NCBI GenBank assembly: GCA_015065965.1
Contig: SVPH01000013.1
Coordinates: forward strand, 1-64,000
DNA: 64,000 nucleotides
Reading direction: 5' to 3'
Source of the DNA: Oscillospiraceae bacterium
GTDB lineage: Bacteria > Bacillota > Clostridia > Oscillospirales > Acutalibacteraceae
Shown: in pieces, positions 26,979 through 36,699 of the stretch
Position numbering within the stretch: the first letter of the stretch is position 1
Layout: every line of letters starts with the position of its first letter
Made by a program: the position numbers and the translations under genes
The notes under the pieces: model-generated
Databases searched by the model: none
The model's input: the letters and a program-made list of their open reading frames with translations, nothing else
Told to the model about the DNA's origin: nothing

Positions 26979-28948
26979 TGAAATTCGGAAAACTGCACTC
27001 TGACAGCGACCGTTCCGCTGCCATTATATTGCTTATTACGCTTTCAATCATTGCGGTAGGCTGTATTCTCGGCATGGCATATCTTTTTGAATACCATTTT
27101 TATGAAAAAGGCGATAACGGTGAAACAGCCAGAAACGTTGCGGTTCAGATTTATTCAATGGATGATACAGAACTTGCAAAAGATTACTATAACTACACCA
27201 TAAATGACAAAGATTCTCATATGGTAAAGTATTACAAAGACAAGTTCTCCCGTGATAATTCAAACTTTGCTTTTGTAATTACGGAAACCGTTTCCGGCAA
27301 AGTCTGCCTTAACAGCACAGACTCAGGCGGCGATTCTTTTGAAGAATTGAAAGCCAAATCAAAATATACGGGTAAATCCAACTTTTATATTACCGATGAA
27401 AACGGCAATATTGTTTCAATGACATTGAACTATGCAATCGTTGATAAAGAAGACCAGCAGGCATCCGATAAATATACCCTTGCTTTCCGCTGGATAAATG
27501 CCGCCAACTATCTGAAGAACTTTCTCTTTATCGTCCTTTTCCTTGTTGTTCTGGTTATAGTCATTCTTCTGACCTTGCTAGCAATAAACGCAGGCACAGA
27601 GGATGAGGAAAACGGAGAAATTATACCCGGCTTTATAGATAAACTGCCGCTTGACTTCTGTACGGTGGTATTTGTTCTTCTGTTTGTTGTTGCGTGGATA
27701 ATCATTAACCTTACCTCTGCAGCAGCGGTTGACATGGTTCTCAACAATGTTGTTGTTGTTATAACCTGCGTTATTGCAGTTATTGTTACCATGACCTATC
27801 TTAATACTCTTTCTGTCAGAGTCAAAATGGGTAAAATACATAAAAACACCGTTATTTACAGGATATACCGTAAATTCAAACGCAAAACTTCAAGAAATGT
27901 AAGGCGAAAGATAAGCAGCATAACATTTTTTGAAAAAATGGTTGTCTGCATTATTTTGTTCTTCCTTATAGAAGCGGCAATTCTTATTACCCTCGCTTAT
28001 TTCGGTGTTCTTAACGAAACAGATAACTCAAGGTCTGTTATGCTGATATTCATTGTGGTATGGGGAATAACAAGGCTTATTCTTATTCCCATTGTTGCAA
28101 TGATTGCCATTAACCTTAACTATGTTAAAGAAGAAGGTCAGCGTCTTGCAGAAGGCATCCTTGGAGATGAAATTGCATCAAAACTCTCGATTTCGAGTAT
28201 CAGAGCGCACGGTAAACACCTTGACAGCATAAAAAAAGAAATCAACAAAGCCGTTGAGCAGGAACTTAAAAGCGAAAGGCTGAGAAATGAACTTATAACA
28301 AATGTTTCTCACGATATCAAAACTCCTCTCACATCTATCAGAAGTTATATTGACTTTCTCCAAAGGGATGATTTAACCGAGGAACAGCGTAAAGAATACC
28401 TTGCAATCGTTGTTAAACACACCGATAAATTAACATATCTTACAAATAACCTTATGGAAGTTTCTCAGATTACATCGGGAAATATTGAAGTTAAGAGAGA
28501 AAAAACCAGTCTTAACATTATAATTGAACAAACCCTTGATGAATTTGCTTTGAAACTTGAACAGAGCGAACTTCTTCCCAGAGTAAACATTCCCGAAGAA
28601 GATGTTTTCATTATGGGCGACGGCGAATGGCTCTGGCGAATTTTTTCAAACCTTTTCAACAACGCATGCAAATATGCCGCTCCCGGCACTGACCTTGAAA
28701 TATCTGTTGATGAAAATGACGGAAAAGCAGTTGTCAGCATTTCAAACCTTTCAAAAACTTCTCTCAATATTGAAGGCGATGAACTTTTTGAACGCTTTGT
28801 CAGAGGCGACAGTTCAAGGCATACTGAAGGTAACGGTCTCGGTCTTTCAATAGCAAAAAGTCTTGTTGAACTTCAGGGCGGTACTCTCGATATTTCTGTA
28901 AGAGAAGAAAAGTTTGCTGCTGTTATGATTTTTGATATAGCAGAGTAA
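26978..28948 (+). CDS. Multi-spanning sensor histidine kinase
   Basis: 656 aa. One N-terminal helix (about 13-37), an extracytoplasmic domain of about 140 residues, then about five more helices between 178 and 381, unusual for a simple HK. HisKA box 'NVSHDIKTPLTSIRSYI' (His near 444), N box 'NLFNNACKYA', G box 'GNGLGLSIAKSLVE'. Partner of the preceding OmpR-type regulator. The membrane bundle resembles VanS-type clostridial kinases with extra spans; the signal is unknown, possibly envelope-related given the CAP lipoprotein downstream. Confidence 0.92.
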   Translation: MKFGKLHSDSDRSAAIILLITLSIIAVGCILGMAYLFEYHFYEKGDNGETARNVAVQIYSMDDTELAKDYYNYTINDKDSHMVKYYKDKFSRDNSNFAFVITETVSGKVCLNSTDSGGDSFEELKAKSKYTGKSNFYITDENGNIVSMTLNYAIVDKEDQQASDKYTLAFRWINAANYLKNFLFIVLFLVVLVIVILLTLLAINAGTEDEENGEIIPGFIDKLPLDFCTVVFVLLFVVAWIIINLTSAAAVDMVLNNVVVVITCVIAVIVTMTYLNTLSVRVKMGKIHKNTVIYRIYRKFKRKTSRNVRRKISSITFFEKMVVCIILFFLIEAAILITLAYFGVLNETDNSRSVMLIFIVVWGITRLILIPIVAMIAINLNYVKEEGQRLAEGILGDEIASKLSISSIRAHGKHLDSIKKEINKAVEQELKSERLRNELITNVSHDIKTPLTSIRSYIDFLQRDDLTEEQRKEYLAIVVKHTDKLTYLTNNLMEVSQITSGNIEVKREKTSLNIIIEQTLDEFALKLEQSELLPRVNIPEEDVFIMGDGEWLWRIFSNLFNNACKYAAPGTDLEISVDENDGKAVVSISNLSKTSLNIEGDELFERFVRGDSSRHTEGNGLGLSIAKSLVELQGGTLDISVREEKFAAVMIFDIAE

Positions 28949-28971
28949 AGGTAAAACAAAGGTGAAATAAA

Positions 28972-29889
28972 ATGAAAAGAAGAATTATTTCTGCGGCAAT
29001 TGCAGTGCTGATGATTTCGTCTCTTTTTGCCTGTAATAACACAAATCCTGCTGAGGAAAAAACAACTCTTGCTTCTTCTTCAACAGTGCAGGCAACAACA
29101 GCCGCTGTCAACTCAACAACCTCAACAACCGCAAAAATTGAAACAACAACCGCTGCTGTTGTGCAGACAGTAACGGAAACCTCAACAACCGTAAAGTCAA
29201 CCACAACAACGCAGGCGGAAACCACTTCAAAACCAACAACTACCGCTGCAACAACCACCTTGCCGACTTATGATGAAAATAAACCTGAGGGTTATTACAA
29301 AACTATTCAAAATGCCTTCAGAGAAGATCTGAAATACGGCGTTTTCCGCAGAAGAAACGTAATAAACCATATTGAAACGCTTATTGACGGCACGGAAATT
29401 ATTGTAAAACAGGATATTACGGAATACTATAACCGATTGTTTTACTATGCCGATTTTGATGACCTTCTCCCTGCTGCAATTGAAAACAAGGATACTTATT
29501 CTGATGAAATAAGTCTTGTTCTGGATATCATAAACGGTTACAGAAAAGAGCAAAACATTGCTCCGCTCACCTTGAGCAATGAACTTACGGAAATTGCATG
29601 TGCAAGGGCAGAAGAAATCGCATGGTCAGGCGAACATTCACACCGCAGACCAAACGGCACAATGTTTTCAACTCTCCTCAAATCAGCCGGAATTTCAGAC
29701 GGCATTGTCGGCGAAAATATCGGCTGGGGCTATGAAACTGCCGAGTCTGTCTGCATAGCATGGAGAAATTCAGAGTCTCATTATGATAATATTATGAATC
29801 CCGAATTTGTTAAAATCGGAATCGGTGTTGCCGCTGACCCTGACCCTGACGGCAAACTTTGCTGGACTCAGATATTCATGAATGAATAG
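28972..29889 (+). CDS. Lipoprotein with Thr-rich linker and CAP (SCP-like) domain
   Basis: 305 aa; lipobox SSLFAC with Cys21, then a Thr/Ser-rich, likely glycosylated linker (residues about 30-100). The C-terminal CAP/SCP domain has 'ILDIINGYRKEQNIAPLTLS', 'CARAEEIAW', 'HSHRRPNG', 'GENIGWGYETAESV', 'WRNSESHYDNIMNPEFVKIG' with the conserved His/Glu cluster. Secreted, surface-held. 23 bp after the kinase gene and likely under the same promoter, hence a possible target or accessory. Confidence 0.85.
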   Translation: MKRRIISAAIAVLMISSLFACNNTNPAEEKTTLASSSTVQATTAAVNSTTSTTAKIETTTAAVVQTVTETSTTVKSTTTTQAETTSKPTTTAATTTLPTYDENKPEGYYKTIQNAFREDLKYGVFRRRNVINHIETLIDGTEIIVKQDITEYYNRLFYYADFDDLLPAAIENKDTYSDEISLVLDIINGYRKEQNIAPLTLSNELTEIACARAEEIAWSGEHSHRRPNGTMFSTLLKSAGISDGIVGENIGWGYETAESVCIAWRNSESHYDNIMNPEFVKIGIGVAADPDPDGKLCWTQIFMNE

Positions 29890-29894
29890 TTTTA

Positions 29895-29922
29895 CCCCGT
29901 TATGAAATCAATCATAACGGGG
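29895..29922. terminator. Terminator between CAP gene and the convergent P-loop gene
   Basis: CCCCGTTATGA..TCATAACGGGG, an 11-bp stem, with GCACTTTTTATT on the plus strand. Serves both converging genes. Confidence 0.85.
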
Positions 29923-29928
29923 CACTTT

Positions 29929-31014
29929 TTATTCACTCCACCATTCACTCTGCCATATTCTTTCAATCAGATTTTTCGATATTTCCTCAATTTTCTCAAA
30001 ATCCATTGCTCCGATATAGCAACTTTCAAGTTCATCATGGTTTTCCTTTGCGAGTTTAAGCGATAATACCGCCTCAGCAAGCAGTTCATTTGCTGCCTTT
30101 TTTGCGAATGTAAGCCTTGCCTTGTGAGCAGAAATTTCAGATAACGAATAAAATCTGCGCAGGTTTACGGTTTTTGTAGGTTCAATATTAAGTTCGCATA
30201 ATTTATCAGCAGTAAAAAATCCGAGTGAAAGTTCTTTTATAATAATATGGCGTGCAGTTTTCTCTTTGCTGATACTCGGGCTTGTTATAACGGAAAAACC
30301 GCTTGCAAGGGCATATGAACGTATTTCTCCGATAAGTTTCGATGACGCAACGCCGAAATCATCTTCAAATACTATTTTTTCATCGCAGAGCATGTTAACC
30401 GTTTCACTGAGAAAATAATATCCTTTTGGAGTTATGGCATCAAGCATTCTGATTTTTTCCATGCCGATTTTTCCGCTCGGTTTTTTAAAATGACGGCTTG
30501 AAACTCTTGAAGCATAACGCATAAGCCTGTTTTCATCAAGACATTCACGGCAGATTTTTTCGCCGTCGCCAAAGATTGAAAATGCGGATTCTATAAATCT
30601 TCTGCTTCTTTGATGGCAGGCTTTGTTTTTATCCGTAAGCCTTATGATTTCTTCTCTGTTATCGTGCAGTTTCTGCTTATCCCAACAGTCACCGAGGTTA
30701 ATTATTTCCCCCGTTGCGCCGGGATAATCGGGGTCAAGGGTGTGAGGTGATGTTCCGTCACAAATGCTGACTCTCAGTGACGGAAAAATAACTCCGTCAA
30801 GCGAATTCGGGTCAGATGAACAATAGATTCTCTCGCATTCAATATCTCTTTTTTCCATTTCTTCTGCTATTTTTCGCATCAGTGATGATTTGCCGGTACC
30901 AGGTCCGCCTTTTATGATGTAGGTATACTGCCCGTCAATTTTCGGTGTCAGTTGAGAAAAACAGGAAAAAAAACCGTTTTTACCGCTTGAACCGAGAAAA
31001 TATGATTCTTTCAT
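29929..31014 (-). CDS. P-loop ATPase of the PRK06851-like clostridial family
   Basis: The ATG at 31014 with AGGAGGG upstream gives 361 aa; the track ORF extends too far. 'YIIKGGPGTGKSSLMRKIAEEM' is a Walker A, with 'ECERIYCSSDPNSLDGVIFP' and 'SICDGTSPHTLDPDYPG' after it. This pattern is that of clostridial proteins annotated only as ATPases or nucleotide-kinase-like, with two weak P-loop-like halves ('LSLGFFTADKLCELN'). Cytoplasmic; function unknown. Confidence 0.65.
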   Translation of the reverse strand: MKESYFLGSSGKNGFFSCFSQLTPKIDGQYTYIIKGGPGTGKSSLMRKIAEEMEKRDIECERIYCSSDPNSLDGVIFPSLRVSICDGTSPHTLDPDYPGATGEIINLGDCWDKQKLHDNREEIIRLTDKNKACHQRSRRFIESAFSIFGDGEKICRECLDENRLMRYASRVSSRHFKKPSGKIGMEKIRMLDAITPKGYYFLSETVNMLCDEKIVFEDDFGVASSKLIGEIRSYALASGFSVITSPSISKEKTARHIIIKELSLGFFTADKLCELNIEPTKTVNLRRFYSLSEISAHKARLTFAKKAANELLAEAVLSLKLAKENHDELESCYIGAMDFEKIEEISKNLIERIWQSEWWSE

Positions 31015-31134
31015 ATAAGCACCCTCCTGTGTTGTTATCAATATCAAATTATTCAAAATATATGAAAATGTTAAAAATTGACCTGAAAACAGCCTTGTTT
31101 TTTTGAAAATACATTGTTTTGTCAAAAATTACTC

Positions 31135-31163
31135 TTGATATTATTATAAATATATTATATAAT
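31135..31163 (+). promoter_or_regulatory. Promoter of the SRP RNA
   Basis: TTGATA, 17 bp, TATAAT, with the expected start near 31170, just before the terminal stem of the SRP RNA. Confidence 0.7.
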
Positions 31164-31185
31164 ATATCGGTAAATATAACGGCAG

Positions 31186-31331
31186 AAGAGTTTTCTTTTG
31201 GTCATGTGGCGTGTGGGTCCTGTGCGACAGGGCACCGTGAACCATGTCAGGCGGGTGAACCGAGCAGCATTAAGCGGACAGTCTTGTGCGCCACAGTCTG
31301 CCTACCGCCATATGACCAAGATAAAACTCTT
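31186..31331 (+). ncRNA. ffs: Signal recognition particle RNA (4.5S/6S-like)
   Basis: A long hairpin: AAGAGTTTT and TTGGTCATGTGGCG pair with CGCCATATGACCAA and AAACTCTT. The tip carries the conserved helix 8 signature (ACCATGTCAGG..GAACCGAGCAGCATTAAGC). Placed directly before dnaX as in many Firmicutes, and followed by a TTATTTTTT run. Binds Ffh for membrane targeting. Confidence 0.9.
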
Positions 31332-31369
31332 TATTTTTTAAGGTAAACGGATAATAAGGATGTGAGAAA

Positions 31370-33001
31370 ATGTATCAGGCACTTTACCGCAAATGGAGAC
31401 CGCAGGATTTTAACGATGTTTACGGTCAACCTCATGTTACAAGAACTCTGCAAAGCCAACTTGAAAGCGGCAGAATTTCTCACGCATATCTTTTTACAGG
31501 TTCAAGAGGTACGGGTAAAACCACCTGTGCAAAGATTCTTTCAAAAGCCGTTAACTGCCTTAATCCCGTTGACGGCAATCCCTGCAACGAATGTGAAATC
31601 TGCAGAGGTATTGATAACGGTTCAATTCTTGATGTTATTGAAATTGACGCTGCCAGCAACAACGGCGTTGATAACATAAGAGATTTGCGTGAGGAAGCAA
31701 ACTTCACTCCTGCAAATGCAAAGTTCAGAGTTTATATTATTGACGAGGTGCACATGCTCTCAATCGGTGCTTTCAATGCACTGCTCAAAACTCTTGAAGA
31801 ACCGCCCTCACATGTTATTTTTATCCTCGCAACAACAGAAATACACAAACTGCCTTCAACTATTCTTTCAAGATGCCAAAGATTTGATTTCAAGCGCATC
31901 GCACCCGAAGATATAACGGCAAGGCTGATGTATGTTGCGGAAAAAGAAAATGTAAACTTAACTTCAAACGCTGCAAGCCTTATCGCAAGAATTGCAGACG
32001 GCGGCATGAGAGATGCTCTCTCGCTGCTTGACCGCTGCTTTGCAATGGGCAGTAATATTGATGAAGAAACTGTCAGTGATGCAGCAGGCATTGCAGGAAC
32101 AATCCATCTGTTTTCATTCTCAGAATATGTAGCAAAAGGCGATTTTACAAGCGCACTTAAACTTGTTTCAAAACTCCACAGTGACTCCTGTGATATTGAC
32201 AGCCTTTGTACTGAACTTACTCTGCATTTCCGCAATCTTATGGTTGCAAAAACCGTTAATGACTGCGAAGGTCTGATTGTCTGTTCAAAAGACGAACTTC
32301 TTAAAATTAAAGAAAGAGCAGGCGAACTCAAACTTTCAAAAATTCTTTCATGTATAGAAATTCTCGGTCAGACCGCTAAAAATATTAAAAATGCGGCAAA
32401 TAAAAAAATTCAACTTGAAGCGGCAGTTATTAAAATGTGCGCTCCGTCTGCTTCATCGGGTGAAGGAATTTCTGCCGAACTTGAAGACAGAATCAGCGCA
32501 ATTGAAGAAAAACTTGCTTCTCTTTCAAGCGGAACTCCGATTATTGCAAAAACGGAACCCATAAAGACATCCGAGCAAAAACAAACACCTGCACCGGTTA
32601 TGCCTGCTCCGCCCGTATCAGCGCCTGAGCCGCCGCCGGAAGAGGAAAAATTACCGCCTCCCCCTGCGCCGGAAACAGATTCGGCAATACCGGACGGACC
32701 TTTTGAAAACTGGCCGGAAGTTCTTGATAAAATCAAAATTTACGATATTCCTCTTTACGGAATTATGGCTAATTCAACCGCATCAATCAAAAACGGCAGA
32801 GTTGTAATTCATTCAGAAAATCCTACTCTTTTTGATTTTATCTGCACAGATACTCATTCAAAAGAACTTGCCAGAGCGGTTTTTGATATTATGGGCAGAA
32901 AAATGAAAATTGCGGTTTCAAACAATGAAAAACCAAAACAGGCAACAAGTCCTTTGGAAAATCTTAAATCAAAAATAAATAATTTTAACAGTAACCAATA
33001 A
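31370..33001 (+). CDS. dnaX: DNA polymerase III subunit gamma/tau
   Basis: 543 aa. 'YRKWRPQDFNDVYGQ', Walker A 'GSRGTGKTTCAKIL', zinc knuckle (CLNPVDGNPCNECEIC), Walker B 'VYIIDEVHML', SRC 'TILSRCQRF'. A Pro-rich linker at about 400-430 leads to a tau-like C-terminal domain. Clamp-loader ATPase. First gene of dnaX-ybaB-recR. Confidence 0.97.
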   Translation: MYQALYRKWRPQDFNDVYGQPHVTRTLQSQLESGRISHAYLFTGSRGTGKTTCAKILSKAVNCLNPVDGNPCNECEICRGIDNGSILDVIEIDAASNNGVDNIRDLREEANFTPANAKFRVYIIDEVHMLSIGAFNALLKTLEEPPSHVIFILATTEIHKLPSTILSRCQRFDFKRIAPEDITARLMYVAEKENVNLTSNAASLIARIADGGMRDALSLLDRCFAMGSNIDEETVSDAAGIAGTIHLFSFSEYVAKGDFTSALKLVSKLHSDSCDIDSLCTELTLHFRNLMVAKTVNDCEGLIVCSKDELLKIKERAGELKLSKILSCIEILGQTAKNIKNAANKKIQLEAAVIKMCAPSASSGEGISAELEDRISAIEEKLASLSSGTPIIAKTEPIKTSEQKQTPAPVMPAPPVSAPEPPPEEEKLPPPPAPETDSAIPDGPFENWPEVLDKIKIYDIPLYGIMANSTASIKNGRVVIHSENPTLFDFICTDTHSKELARAVFDIMGRKMKIAVSNNEKPKQATSPLENLKSKINNFNSNQ

Positions 33002-33014
33002 GGAGATAAATAAT

Positions 33015-33347
33015 ATGAAAGCAAGAATTCCCGGCGCTCCTCAGGGCGGCAATATGATGAAAAAAATTCAGGAAATGCAGGAGAATATGGCTGCTATCCA
33101 GCAGGAAGTTGAAGCAACCGAATTCTCATCATCAGTCGGCGGCGGCGCAGTTGAAGTTATCGTAAACGGTGCTCACGAAGTTACCGCTGTTAACCTTAAA
33201 CCGGAAGTTGTTGACCCCGAAGATATTGAAATGCTTCAGGATCTCATAATCTCAGCCTTTAATGAAAGCATCCGCAAGGCTAACGAAGCAATGGAGCAGG
33301 GAATGGAAAGAGCAAAAGGCGGTCTTTCAATCCCCGGTCTTTTCTGA
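33015..33347 (+). CDS. YbaB/EbfC nucleoid-associated protein
   Basis: 110 aa; '[24 protein letters not shown]' helix, '[33 protein letters not shown]' core. DNA-binding dimer, normal length. Ends at the first base of the recR ATG (TGATG overlap). Confidence 0.95.
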   Translation: MKARIPGAPQGGNMMKKIQEMQENMAAIQQEVEATEFSSSVGGGAVEVIVNGAHEVTAVNLKPEVVDPEDIEMLQDLIISAFNESIRKANEAMEQGMERAKGGLSIPGLF

Positions 33348-33946
33348 TGAGCGGATTTACACCTTCACTTGACAAACTCATTGACCAGTTTGCACGCCTC
33401 CCATCTGTCGGCAGAAAAAGCGCTCAGAGGCTTGCATTCCATGTTCTTTCAATGAGCGATGCAGATGCGCAAAAATTTACCGAAACAATTCTCAACGCAA
33501 GAAGTTCGATAAAACGCTGCGAAATCTGCTGCAACCTTACCGACGGCGAGGTTTGTTCGGTTTGTTCTTCACCATCAAGGGATAAATCAACAATCTGCGT
33601 TGTTGAAGACCCGAGAGATGTTATTGCCATTGAGCGTACACACGAGTATAACGGACTTTATCATGTTCTCCACGGCGTTATTTCACCCATGAATGATATC
33701 AACCCTGAAGATATATGCATAAAAGAACTGCTTTTAAGGCTCGGCGATGATACGGTTAAAGAAATAATCATGGCAACTAACCCTACCGTTGAAGGCGAAG
33801 CAACTTCAATGTATATTTCAAGGCTCATAAAGCCGCTCGGCATTAATGTAAGCCGCCTTGCTTACGGCGTACCCGTTGGCGCAGACCTTGAATATGCGGA
33901 TGAATTTACGCTCATCCGTGCGCTCGAAGGTAGAAATGAACTTTAA
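33347..33946 (+). CDS. recR: Recombination mediator RecR
   Basis: 199 aa. HhH '[17 protein letters not shown]', C4 zinc finger ([16 protein letters not shown]), Toprim '[16 protein letters not shown]' and '[15 protein letters not shown]', ending '[12 protein letters not shown]'. Works with RecF (also in this window) in gap repair. Confidence 0.97.
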   Translation: MSGFTPSLDKLIDQFARLPSVGRKSAQRLAFHVLSMSDADAQKFTETILNARSSIKRCEICCNLTDGEVCSVCSSPSRDKSTICVVEDPRDVIAIERTHEYNGLYHVLHGVISPMNDINPEDICIKELLLRLGDDTVKEIIMATNPTVEGEATSMYISRLIKPLGINVSRLAYGVPVGADLEYADEFTLIRALEGRNEL

Positions 33947-34241
33947 AAAGTTTTCCACTTATTTATACTTTTCCACTTTCACTTTTTCCACATTTACACA
34001 TTGGTAAAAACTGTGAAGTTGATAACTTCAACTTATCCACAATTCAGCGTTGAATAATTTTTTTAAAAAATCCAGTATTTTCAACGCATTCCGAAGTTTT
34101 ACCATATTTTCACGCACTCTACTATTACTACTATAATAATGATATTATATCCATTCCTATAATAAGAAAAAATTCTTTATTTTGCCGCAAGCGGCACTTA
34201 AATTAAATTTTCCGAGTGGATAAATCCAAGGAGGAAGAAAG
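33947..34241. other. oriC: Candidate oriC: DnaA-box cluster between recR and dnaN
   Basis: Within 91 bp (33951-34041) there are a perfect DnaA box TTATCCACA (34033-34041), TTTTCCACA (33984-33992), two TTTTCCACT (33951, 33969) and an 8/9 match ATTTACACA (33992), all in one orientation. An AT-rich stretch with A/T runs follows (34050-34080), then a TATAAT near 34132 that may start dnaN. The location beside dnaN and within 12 kb of parS fits an origin, but dnaA itself is not here. Confidence 0.6.
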
Positions 34242-35351
34242 ATGAAAATTTTCTGTAACACGGTTGAACTTTCAGAGGCTTGCCAGAATGTTCAGAGAGC
34301 GGCTTCAACCAAAACCGCTATCCCTGCAATTGAAGGTATCCTTATGGTTGCCAAAGAGGGCACTCTTACCCTTACCGGTTATGACCTTGAAATGGGCATA
34401 ACAACTTCAATCCCTGCAAGAATTGAAGAAGAAGGCGAGCTTGTTCTCAATGCCCATATGTTCAGCGAAACTCTCAGAAAACTGCCTGAAAGCGTTGTAA
34501 GCATTTTCAGCGATCAAAGAAATATTGCTGCAATTGCATGCGGTGAGTTTGAGTCTACCCTCATTGGTATTTCTGCTGAGGAATATCCCGACCTTCCCTC
34601 AGTTACGGGCGGATATCCAATAACAATAAATCAGGAACTTCTCAAAGACATGGTAAAAAAGACAATTTTCTCCGTTTCCGTTAAGGACAGCAAAATTGTT
34701 CACACCGGTGTTAAGTTTGAGATTGAAGAAAATCATATAAGACTCATTGCGGTTGACGGCGTACGCCTTGCAATCAGAAACGAAAATATTGATTACAGCG
34801 GCGAAGTTCTTTCATTTGTTGTTCCTGCAAAAACTCTTTCGGAAGTTGTTAAACTTATGAAAGAGGACGATGAAAACGTAACAATCGGCGTCGGCAAAAG
34901 ACATATTATCTTTGAACTCGGCGGTTATCAGATTATTTCTCGTCTGCTTGACGGCGAATTTCTCAACTATAAGGCTGCAATTCCCTCAGCAACAAAAACC
35001 GTTATCAATGTTAATACAAGAAGTTTTATTGAAAGTATAGACAGAACATCTCTTATCATTACAGATAAGATTAAAAGTCCTGTTAAGTGCGTTTTTGAAG
35101 ATAATCTTATCAAGATTTCAAGCATTACTTCTCTCGGCACTGCAAACGATAAAATTTCCGCAAAAATTGAGGGTGAAAGTTGCACAATCGGCTTTAATAA
35201 TAAGTATATGATTGAAGCGCTCAGAGTTTGCGACACTGACGAAGTCAGAATTATGCTCAACGGAGCAGTTGCTCCCATACTTATCGTTCCAAATCAGGGC
35301 GATGAATTCATATTCTTAATTCTTCCCGTGAGGCTGAAAAATGAAGATTAA
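34242..35351 (+). CDS. dnaN: DNA polymerase III beta sliding clamp
   Basis: 369 aa with AAGGAGG. Three-domain clamp: 'AIPAIEGILMVAKEGTLTLTGYDLEMGI', 'SVKDSKIVHTGVKFEI', 'LLDGEFLNYKAAIP', C-terminal 'LILPVRLKNED'. Overlaps the S4 gene by 11 bp. dnaA, the usual upstream neighbour, is replaced by the DnaA-box spacer and recR. Confidence 0.97.
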   Translation: MKIFCNTVELSEACQNVQRAASTKTAIPAIEGILMVAKEGTLTLTGYDLEMGITTSIPARIEEEGELVLNAHMFSETLRKLPESVVSIFSDQRNIAAIACGEFESTLIGISAEEYPDLPSVTGGYPITINQELLKDMVKKTIFSVSVKDSKIVHTGVKFEIEENHIRLIAVDGVRLAIRNENIDYSGEVLSFVVPAKTLSEVVKLMKEDDENVTIGVGKRHIIFELGGYQIISRLLDGEFLNYKAAIPSATKTVINVNTRSFIESIDRTSLIITDKIKSPVKCVFEDNLIKISSITSLGTANDKISAKIEGESCTIGFNNKYMIEALRVCDTDEVRIMLNGAVAPILIVPNQGDEFIFLILPVRLKNED

Positions 35352-35580
35352 AGTTAAAGTTGCGCAAAAACAGCAGGTGTCAAAAAAAATTGATACAGAT
35401 TTTATAAGGCTCGATTCTTTTCTTAAGATGTGTGATGCCGTTCAGACGGGCGGACACGCAAAAATGGTTATTCAGGACGGAGAAGTAAGAGTAAACGGCG
35501 AAGTATGCACTCAGAGAGGTAAAAAACTCAGAAGCGGTGACTGCGCCGAGTTTGAAAATGTAATTTACAGCGTTGAATGA
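35341..35580 (+). CDS. S4-domain RNA-binding protein (YaaA-like)
   Basis: 79 aa; S4 motif 'IRLDSFLKMCDAVQTGGHAKMVIQDGEVRVNGEVCTQRGKKLRSGD'-type core without further domains. Between dnaN and recF as in Bacillus yaaA. Starts inside dnaN, so translation is coupled. Confidence 0.9.
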   Translation: MKIKVKVAQKQQVSKKIDTDFIRLDSFLKMCDAVQTGGHAKMVIQDGEVRVNGEVCTQRGKKLRSGDCAEFENVIYSVE

Positions 35581-35601
35581 TATCTGAAAGGGGCGGAAAA
35601 T

Positions 35602-36696
35602 ATGATAATAAAACATCATTCCGCCAAAAATTTCAGAAATCTTCAGTCTGTTTCCTTTGACCCTCATCCCGAAATGAATGTTATTTACGGTGAAAACGGT
35701 CAGGGTAAAACAAATATAATTGAAAGCATCTGGATTCTGACGGGTTTTTACAGTTTCAGAGCAAGAAAAAATGCCCAACTCATTGAGCAGGGCAAATCAG
35801 AGGCTGAAATTGAAAACATATTTTATTCACACTCGCGTGAACAAAATGCGGTTATGAAAATAAATAAGCGCAAAGAAATTGTTCTCAACGGAGTTAAAGA
35901 AGAATCGCCTAGAGTAATGATGGGCAAGTATTATGCCGTTGTTTTTTCACCGTCAACGCTCGGACTTGTTCAGGATGGGCCCGGTGAAAGGCGGAAGATG
36001 CTTGATGTTGCGCTCAGCCTTGTAAAACCGAATTATGCGGTTATTATGTCACGCTATCTGCGTGTGCTTGACCAGAGGAATGCTCTGCTCAAAAAATTCG
36101 GTGAGCGCAGTTTTGAATACGATTATATTATGCCGTGGGATAATGAACTTGCATCTCTCGGCGCAAAAATAATAAAATATCGCCTTGATTATGTTGAACA
36201 ACTTTCAGCACTTTCAAGTGAAATTTATAAAGGCATAAGTTCGGGCAGAGAAGAGTTTACTTTTCACTATGATTTTTCCGCGGAAAACATCAGCGAAGAA
36301 GAGATAAAAGAAAAACTTATTGCTGATATAGAAAAAACAAGGGAAGCCGATATAAAAAGGCTCTATACAAACGCAGGTCCGCATACCCATGACCTTGTTC
36401 TCAACCTCAACGGCAGGGATGCAAGAACTTTCGGCTCGCAGGGTCAGCAAAGGTCATGCGCGCTTGCAATGAAACTGGGCGAAGCCTCAATTATTGAAAA
36501 AATAACCGGTGAATGCCCTGTTGTTTTGCTTGACGATGTTATGAGTGAACTTGACGAAGGCAGGCAGACATTTATACTTAATTATCTTGATAATTGGCAG
36601 GTATTTATTACTTGTTGTGACCCGTCACAATTGCTTCGCTCAAAAAAGGGCAAGGCGTTTGAAGTTATAAACGGCGAAATAAAAGAAATGGAGTAG
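35602..36696 (+). CDS. recF: DNA replication/repair protein RecF
   Basis: 364 aa SMC-like ATPase: Walker A 'YGENGQGKTNIIESIW', signature 'GSQGQQRSCALAMKLGEA', Walker B 'PVVLLDDVMSELDEGRQ'. Loads RecA at gaps with RecR. 3 bp before remB. Confidence 0.97.
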   Translation: MIIKHHSAKNFRNLQSVSFDPHPEMNVIYGENGQGKTNIIESIWILTGFYSFRARKNAQLIEQGKSEAEIENIFYSHSREQNAVMKINKRKEIVLNGVKEESPRVMMGKYYAVVFSPSTLGLVQDGPGERRKMLDVALSLVKPNYAVIMSRYLRVLDQRNALLKKFGERSFEYDYIMPWDNELASLGAKIIKYRLDYVEQLSALSSEIYKGISSGREEFTFHYDFSAENISEEEIKEKLIADIEKTREADIKRLYTNAGPHTHDLVLNLNGRDARTFGSQGQQRSCALAMKLGEASIIEKITGECPVVLLDDVMSELDEGRQTFILNYLDNWQVFITCCDPSQLLRSKKGKAFEVINGEIKEME

Positions 36697-36699
36697 GCT

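Noticed and set aside
28923-29258. 111-aa minus-strand ORF rich in Val
   Set aside because: Mirror of the Thr-rich linker of the CAP lipoprotein gene (ACA/ACC codons read as Val/Gly); no ribosome site.
29040-29270. Short ACA/ACC-rich repeats suggesting a CRISPR or satellite
   Set aside because: They encode the Thr-rich linker in frame; no constant repeat-spacer pattern. No CRISPR array was found in the window.
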